Positions 6,347 to 10,538 of a stretch of 10,538 nt of DNA are shown here, piece by piece; position 1 is the first letter of the stretch, and every line of letters begins with the position of its first letter. The notes under the pieces were generated by a model. The model ran no database searches. It saw nothing but the letters and a program-made list of their open reading frames with translations, and had not been told where the DNA came from. The stretch is from a bacterium. GTDB lineage: Bacteria > Coprothermobacterota > Coprothermobacteria > Coprothermobacterales > JAADFF01. The stretch is from positions 1 through 10,538 of the forward strand of contig JAMORD010000057.1 in the NCBI GenBank assembly GCA_027063755.1. Direction: 5' to 3'. Made by a program: the position numbers and the translations under genes.

Positions 6347-6410
6347 AAGGGGGCTACAGCCCCCTTCATCTATACACCATTATCTTCTGAGGCCTTTACA
6401 TAAAACATAA
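6030..6410 (+). other. Long open frame with one TGA and no start codon, possible gene remnant
   Basis: This frame runs 79 codons from just after a TAG to TGA 6267-6269, then 46 more codons (with an ATG at 6273) to TAA 6408-6410. Within the first part there is no ATG, GTG, TTG or CTG. Sample translation: KKGVFHCIVTTKELTILPYK and LSINTRKRGISNIGRIKKF, then MKQQKPIYYYVKRTMF. I recognise no family. From about 6347 it only reads through the terminator and the antisense of the lipoprotein gene. It may be chance or a decayed gene. Confidence 0.15.
6341..6366 (-). terminator. Terminator of the minus-strand lipoprotein gene
   Basis: Read on the minus strand, the stem AAGGGGGC with GCCCCCTT (8 bp, plus positions 6359-6366 and 6347-6354) has a four-base loop. 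It is followed by TGC and a T run. It begins three bases after the lipoprotein stop codon. On the plus strand no T run follows, so it would not serve pyrE. Confidence 0.9.
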
Positions 6411-8043
6411 GGCTATCATACTGACCATCGGCATCTACATCTTCGGCGAGGAACAGGTAATCATATCCGTCTTTCTGCCCTACATAGTAAACATCTACAC
6501 TGCCATCATCGTTGGTATCTTTATAAAGATCATCATCAGATACAGAAACACCAAAAGCCTCTGTAACAACATCCCTTATAAATTTCCTTATACCCTTTTC
6601 CGTGTAATCATCCTCTTCATCTCTCAGGTCGTTGCCAAAGTAAATAAGATGCCCTATCTCTTCTTTGTGCATGTCTATAAATGCCATCTCACTTTCCCAG
6701 CCATAGTAAACACCAAGATCGTCGTAAAGGGTTGTCATAAACTGCTTATATAGCTCAAATGGACCTTCAGCAGGTATATTGTCTACATAATCTGTCAGCC
6801 CCACTTTTGGGGTAGTGCACACCCTGGTGCTCCCGCCCTCAAGTGAATGAACCTCTCCATCAAGGTTTTTCTCTTCTATATATGCCTTTACTTCATCCTC
6901 ACTGACCCCTTCTATATCAAAGCACAGGGCCTCTTCATCTTCTGGGAAGTTTTCAAAACCATCTACACCAGTATCGGTAAGCATGAGATATGTAGCCTTA
7001 AAGTGCCTTGCAACATCTGCCCACTGGGGAGATGCCACATAATCAAGTACATGATTGATAACATCAGAAAACACGGTCTTTGTCTCTTCGGTATTGGAAG
7101 TAGATGAAGAACCATTATCTTCTTTTTCATCGGTATTTGACGATGTATTCTCGGAACCCTCATCCATGACAAACGACCAAGGACCGGCAATCTCTATGGT
7201 AAATGTGTAATTGGTGTCTACGCCAATGTAAAGCTCTTTTCCACCCTCATCAAAGGTGTAAAAACAACCGTCTTCATCGCAATAGATACCATCCTGTGTT
7301 ATATCTTTAACACCTGCCTTTTTAAACAAACCACACATATAGCTCTTTGCATCAGAAAGAGAAGAGAAATCTCCACTGGAAAATTCCATACGACTACGGA
7401 AAAATTTGCCTGAAAAAGTCTCGTCAACATCTTGATATGGGGCAGTAGTATTATCTTTGGTGGGAATAGAGATGTAAAAATCTTTAATAGAGACATCGCC
7501 AAGGTTACCAAGGGCATATTTGTAATACTCCATAAGACCTGTAGATGGATCAGATTTAATAGCATTAAGCACATCGGGTATTTCTCCCCTTATACGGAAA
7601 AATAGTATATCGTTATCTGTATCTGCATAGGGTTCATAATCATCTGGCACACCAAAGGCAGCAGCCAATGTTTTTATATCTTTGTCCTTTATATCAGATA
7701 TGTCAAGGGCATAACTGCTACCTCCGCTGTCTACGGCAAAGTATCTTACACGACATACATATTTCTGGAGAATAGCTGTTCCCTTATCTCCGGCATGATT
7801 GGCTATCCACTCCTGAAGAGAGGCATACGCACCCTCGCCACCGTCACATGTCTCAACGGAAAAAGAACTTTCAGAAGAAGATTTATTTGAGCTGTTATTT
7901 TCGCTACTTTCAGATGTCTGTTGGGAAGAGTTATTTTCTGAACTCTGGGAAGAGCCTCCTCCTGATGGACCACATGCACTCAGCACAAGGGAAACAGACA
8001 GCAAAAGGACAATAAGAATAAATAGTTTCTGCAATCTCTTCAT
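6370..8043 (-). CDS. Secreted lipoprotein with two related domains, function unknown
   Basis: The N-terminus is a lipoprotein signal: basic MKRLQK, a hydrophobic core, and the lipobox LSAC with Cys24 as the lipid site, so it should be anchored outside the membrane. Residues 25-60 are a Ser/Asn/Gln-rich linker. Two domains follow, about 74-288 and 326-549, joined by a second Ser/Thr/Asp-rich linker (293-323). They look like a diverged duplication: GVKDITQDGIYCDEDG (244-259) lines up with GVSVSDDDLYKDTNDDG (498-514). DTNDDGSVD (509-517) and DVDADGQYD (535-543) resemble calcium-binding loops. Seven Cys besides Cys24 could form disulfides. GGAGGTG lies seven bases before the ATG. It starts 80 bases after the membrane gene with no terminator between, so they are likely co-transcribed. 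I do not recognise the family. Confidence 0.9.
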   Translation of the reverse strand: MKRLQKLFILIVLLLSVSLVLSACGPSGGGSSQSSENNSSQQTSESSENNSSNKSSSESSFSVETCDGGEGAYASLQEWIANHAGDKGTAILQKYVCRVRYFAVDSGGSSYALDISDIKDKDIKTLAAAFGVPDDYEPYADTDNDILFFRIRGEIPDVLNAIKSDPSTGLMEYYKYALGNLGDVSIKDFYISIPTKDNTTAPYQDVDETFSGKFFRSRMEFSSGDFSSLSDAKSYMCGLFKKAGVKDITQDGIYCDEDGCFYTFDEGGKELYIGVDTNYTFTIEIAGPWSFVMDEGSENTSSNTDEKEDNGSSSTSNTEETKTVFSDVINHVLDYVASPQWADVARHFKATYLMLTDTGVDGFENFPEDEEALCFDIEGVSEDEVKAYIEEKNLDGEVHSLEGGSTRVCTTPKVGLTDYVDNIPAEGPFELYKQFMTTLYDDLGVYYGWESEMAFIDMHKEEIGHLIYFGNDLRDEEDDYTEKGIRKFIRDVVTEAFGVSVSDDDLYKDTNDDGSVDVYYVGQKDGYDYLFLAEDVDADGQYDSLMFYVKASEDNGV

Positions 8044-8123
8044 AGTTATACACCTCCATAGAAAACTGACGGGACATAGCCCTTACCACATTTTACAAAA
8101 TTTTGAGAGGGGATAAACTTATT

Positions 8124-9281
8124 TTACACACCTATATGAATAAGACCCAGATATACCCCCATGAAGAAGGCATTGGCTTCTTGAGAAGAAACAGAGGTAT
8201 ATGCAATAGCGTCAATCATCTTTACCTTGTGAGGAAACTTATTGTGATATTTTTGTCGCATATAGTTCCATACACGATATCGGTTATACCATGGAATGGA
8301 TGGATGATAGATACTTGACGGCACATACAGATAGGCCACCGAAAAGCTCACAATGGCGGCAAGAAACGCAAAATATGTCAACCCAAAGTAAGGAATAGAC
8401 CATGCCAATGTAGACATAAAGAAAGAAAGGGCATATGTAGACTTATATTTATCATAGGCAAGCATAATATGCCGCGGTAAATTAAATGGAGGATATCTAT
8501 CAAAGGGATATGGAGGCTTAAACTCCGTAATAATATGGGTAAACATAATTAAACCAATGTGTTGTATACGGGTAAAAGCCTTGCTTTGTCTATCAATAGC
8601 AGCCTGTATATCAGGCTCTGAAAGATATTTTATCAGAGTGCTAATGGTAAGAGCATACTGAAAATCGTCACGATTATAATCTATAGATATAGTTTCCCTA
8701 ACAGCAGCTTTTTTCAAAACATCACACACCTCATCAAACACAAGAGATACACCACCACATTTTCTAACATACATAACAATATCATCGTCGTAAGGTTCGG
8801 CTACAATAAGACCACCTTTTATCATTTCAAGAAGAGTCCCCCAAAACACCTGCTCTCCCAATGCAGCATATTTCATCATGCGCTTATATATATAAGAGGG
8901 AATATTTTTCTTTGTGAGAAAGCCAATATATACATGGTACGGATCTTTACCATCTACAATATCCTCTATCATCGTAGGATGATACAATGCACCCCTTCTA
9001 TACGGTTTGCCAACATCTGCCACCACACCATCAATTTTAGCCCCTTCATTTTGATAAAAATCAACAAATATATGTCTTGTACGCATAAATACCCGATAGG
9101 ACACATATCCCATGATGAGTGCTCCCATGATAAAAGGTAATGTGTATATAAACAGCCATGTGCTATCACCAATATACACAAAGTAAAGCGACAATACCAG
9201 AGAAAACACAAGATACCCCCAAGTAAGTTGGGCCGTTTTATACCGCCTGAGAGCATTGAACATCCTCTGCAATCTTTTCAT
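8124..9281 (-). CDS. Integral membrane protein, function unknown
   Basis: The 385-residue product has two hydrophobic segments near the N-terminus (about 19-38 and 42-62) and a hydrophobic C-terminal region (about 283-321) that could form two more. Between them is a soluble part of some 220 residues containing KKNIPSYIYKRMMKYAALGE and a GGLIVAEPYDDD stretch. The C-terminal tail has several Tyr and Trp residues. No known family motif is seen. It begins with MKRLQRMF, close to MKRLQKLF of the next gene. There is no ribosome site ahead of the ATG; instead TATAAT lies six bases upstream, so the transcript may be leaderless. It is probably transcribed with the lipoprotein gene, and the two may act at the cell envelope together; that is inference. 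Confidence 0.85.
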   Translation of the reverse strand: MKRLQRMFNALRRYKTAQLTWGYLVFSLVLSLYFVYIGDSTWLFIYTLPFIMGALIMGYVSYRVFMRTRHIFVDFYQNEGAKIDGVVADVGKPYRRGALYHPTMIEDIVDGKDPYHVYIGFLTKKNIPSYIYKRMMKYAALGEQVFWGTLLEMIKGGLIVAEPYDDDIVMYVRKCGGVSLVFDEVCDVLKKAAVRETISIDYNRDDFQYALTISTLIKYLSEPDIQAAIDRQSKAFTRIQHIGLIMFTHIITEFKPPYPFDRYPPFNLPRHIMLAYDKYKSTYALSFFMSTLAWSIPYFGLTYFAFLAAIVSFSVAYLYVPSSIYHPSIPWYNRYRVWNYMRQKYHNKFPHKVKMIDAIAYTSVSSQEANAFFMGVYLGLIHIGV

Positions 9282-9287
9282 ATGTTT

Positions 9288-9293
9288 ATTATA
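9288..9293 (-). promoter_or_regulatory. Candidate -10 box for the membrane protein gene
   Basis: Minus-strand TATAAT ends six bases before the ATG at 9281. At 18 bases upstream the sequence is TTCAGA, a weak -35. If real, transcription starts at or next to the ATG, giving a leaderless message that would carry the membrane protein and lipoprotein genes. Confidence 0.4.
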
Positions 9294-9353
9294 CTCTCAT
9301 CAATAGCCATATCTGAATAATAAGTACCTTATGTGAAAGCAAAAGACATATAT

Positions 9354-9363
9354 TTGTATACAA
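9354..9363. promoter_or_regulatory. Palindrome TTGTATACAA, possible XRE operator
   Basis: A perfect 10-bp palindrome overlaps the -10-like box TACAAT (9359-9364) ahead of the helix-turn-helix gene and lies in the divergent gap. Small XRE regulators often bind such sites and repress themselves. No convincing -35 is visible, so the promoter itself is uncertain. Confidence 0.4.
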
Positions 9364-9387
9364 TAATAATGAGCGGAGGTGATAACA

Positions 9388-9630
9388 TTGAGAAAGATGA
9401 AGATCATGATGAAGCCGGAAGCAGTATTAAAGCACACAGCCCGTAGAGGACTTACAATATACGGTGTAGCCCTCCATGCAGGCATCTCACCAACGCATAT
9501 GTACAACATGATGAGTGGAAGGAGAAATGCCAGCCCACGGGTAGCACTGGCTATAGCAAAGACACTGAGGGTAGATGTTACCGACGTCTTTGATATTACT
9601 TACCAGGCACAAGACCGGCACGAAGCATAA
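9388..9630 (+). CDS. Small XRE-type helix-turn-helix regulator
   Basis: The product has 80 residues with a Cro/C1-type fold read as LTIYGVALHAGISPTHMYNM, then SGRRNASPRVALAIAKTLRV and DVTDVFDI, the usual order of recognition helix and following helices. It fits a DNA-binding dimer with no other domain. The start is taken as TTG 9388, because GGAGGTGAT (9375-9383), a near-perfect ribosome site, is spaced for it; the GTG at 9379 lies inside that site and ATG 9397 is too far. It is divergent from the membrane protein gene and may control that transcript. Its last 35 bases overlap the convergent gene on the minus strand. Confidence 0.82.
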   Translation: MRKMKIMMKPEAVLKHTARRGLTIYGVALHAGISPTHMYNMMSGRRNASPRVALAIAKTLRVDVTDVFDITYQAQDRHEA

Positions 9631-10538
9631 TCTCTGAGGGACGCAGGCCTACTTTAGAAGCATAAATCTGTATTAACCTACCCGAAACATCGCGACACCT
9701 ATTATAGGACCGAGCGATAATTTCAAGCGATATGTCCTCAGGAGCCACATCAAACAGCCTGCGTACCCCTTCATCTGAAACCTTCTCCAGTATACATGGG
9801 TTCTTCACCGTATACAACAAAGCCGGCATCTTTATGAGGCTATATGTATCCTCTGGATATTGCTTTATCCACTTATCTAACACTTTATCGGAGATAAGGG
9901 GAACAAATACCTTTAAAGATGTATCTACAACCTCTTGGGGAGATGCCAAACACAAGATATCATCTACCCTATCTCTTATAAGATATGAAATAGCCATCAC
10001 ATCAGTTTCTGACATATCCATTAGTGCTTCTTTTAAAGTAGGAGTACTGACATGAGGCAATATAACACTACAGTGAGGACCGTATATGCCAATAGCAAAC
10101 ACCAAGAGACGGGGGGGTATATATTTCCACATGTCAGATGGAGCTGATAACATATCCGTTATCAGTGGGGCATCAAGGCTCTGCCACAATTTCCAAAATA
10201 CATCTGTGGTATAACCACCTCTATTTTCAAGAATCTCAATAATATTTTTTCTGGTTCTCTGGGGAAGCATATCTACAACCTCGGCAAGATATTCCTCATG
10301 GCTAACCAACCAACGAACAAATGTGTCTGGTAATACATCGGCGGATAGTTCATGCCCTCTACGCAGCAGAGTGTATATAGAATGAGATGATAGTAGAGGA
10401 ATAATCTCATAGGGAACGAGTATATCTACATCTGCAACTTTAAGAAGTTCATCTATCTCAGATGGAGAAAAACAAGACACATCACCTGATAACCTATATG
10501 CCTCTTCAATAGATATATAGCCCTGTCTATACAAGGCT
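9596..10538 (-). CDS. Large helical protein of unknown function (5' end outside window)
   Basis: The frame stays open to the right edge. A TTG at 10534-10532 could be read as a start, but no upstream sequence is available, and the protein most likely continues. The 313 visible residues are mostly predicted helix with repeating blocks of 30-40 residues, each with Leu/Ile/Val-rich helices and short breaks, such as VRWLVSHEEYLAEVVDMLP and DVMAISYLIRDRVDDILCLA. This suggests a HEAT- or ARM-like solenoid, that is, a binding scaffold. There is no signal peptide, membrane segment or catalytic motif in the visible part. It converges on the XRE gene with a 35-base overlap. The family is not recognised. 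Confidence 0.8.
   Translation of the reverse strand, partial: ALYRQGYISIEEAYRLSGDVSCFSPSEIDELLKVADVDILVPYEIIPLLSSHSIYTLLRRGHELSADVLPDTFVRWLVSHEEYLAEVVDMLPQRTRKNIIEILENRGGYTTDVFWKLWQSLDAPLITDMLSAPSDMWKYIPPRLLVFAIGIYGPHCSVILPHVSTPTLKEALMDMSETDVMAISYLIRDRVDDILCLASPQEVVDTSLKVFVPLISDKVLDKWIKQYPEDTYSLIKMPALLYTVKNPCILEKVSDEGVRRLFDVAPEDISLEIIARSYNRCRDVSGRLIQIYASKVGLRPSEIMLRAGLVPGK

Noticed and set aside
9732-10055. 107-codon plus-strand frame opposite the helical protein gene
   Set aside because: The minus-strand frame is longer, open to the window edge and has protein-like helix spacing; the plus frame has no supporting ribosome site or motif.

Overview
The window is bacterial. Genes are tightly packed, the coding DNA is AT-leaning with heavy use of the ATA isoleucine codon in most genes, and ribosome sites are strong (GGAGGTG or long G runs). 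The species cannot be named from this sequence. A class 1B dihydroorotate dehydrogenase (PyrD with PyrK), an ATCase of catalytic-chain type with no PyrI chain in the window, and a lipoprotein with a Ser-rich linker fit a Firmicute-like or deep-branching anaerobic lineage; that is inference.

Layout. Bases 2-631 hold the 3' end of an HD-GYP (cyclic-di-GMP phosphodiesterase type) protein whose codon use differs from the rest of the window. A 463-base gap follows. Its last third is a transcribed leader with a near-perfect intrinsic terminator just before pyrB, so the operon is probably controlled by attenuation. Bases 1095-5951 are a de novo pyrimidine (UMP) operon, pyrB-pyrC-pyrK-pyrD-pyrF-pyrE, with 4-17 base overlaps at every junction except pyrD-pyrF. 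That 189-base junction carries a 21-bp palindrome, three 20-21-base phased repeats and a second inverted repeat. It also carries a 20-base element (one mismatch) that recurs upstream of the pyrB leader. pyrF-pyrE is therefore likely a separately controlled sub-operon.

Downstream of pyrE is a 395-base stretch without a convincing gene. Then come two genes on the minus strand, probably one transcript: an integral membrane protein of unknown function (8124-9281) and a secreted lipoprotein with two related domains (6370-8043), ending at a strong hairpin terminator at 6347-6366. A small XRE-type helix-turn-helix regulator (9388-9630) is divergent from the membrane protein across a 106-base gap with a palindrome at its -10 region. 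It overlaps tail to tail with a large helical protein of unknown function that runs off the right edge.

Together PyrB, PyrC, PyrD/PyrK, PyrE and PyrF convert carbamoyl phosphate and aspartate to UMP. Carbamoyl phosphate synthetase and PyrR are not in the window. The most unusual protein is PyrK, which keeps its iron-sulfur ligands but appears to have lost the NAD-binding signatures of its family.
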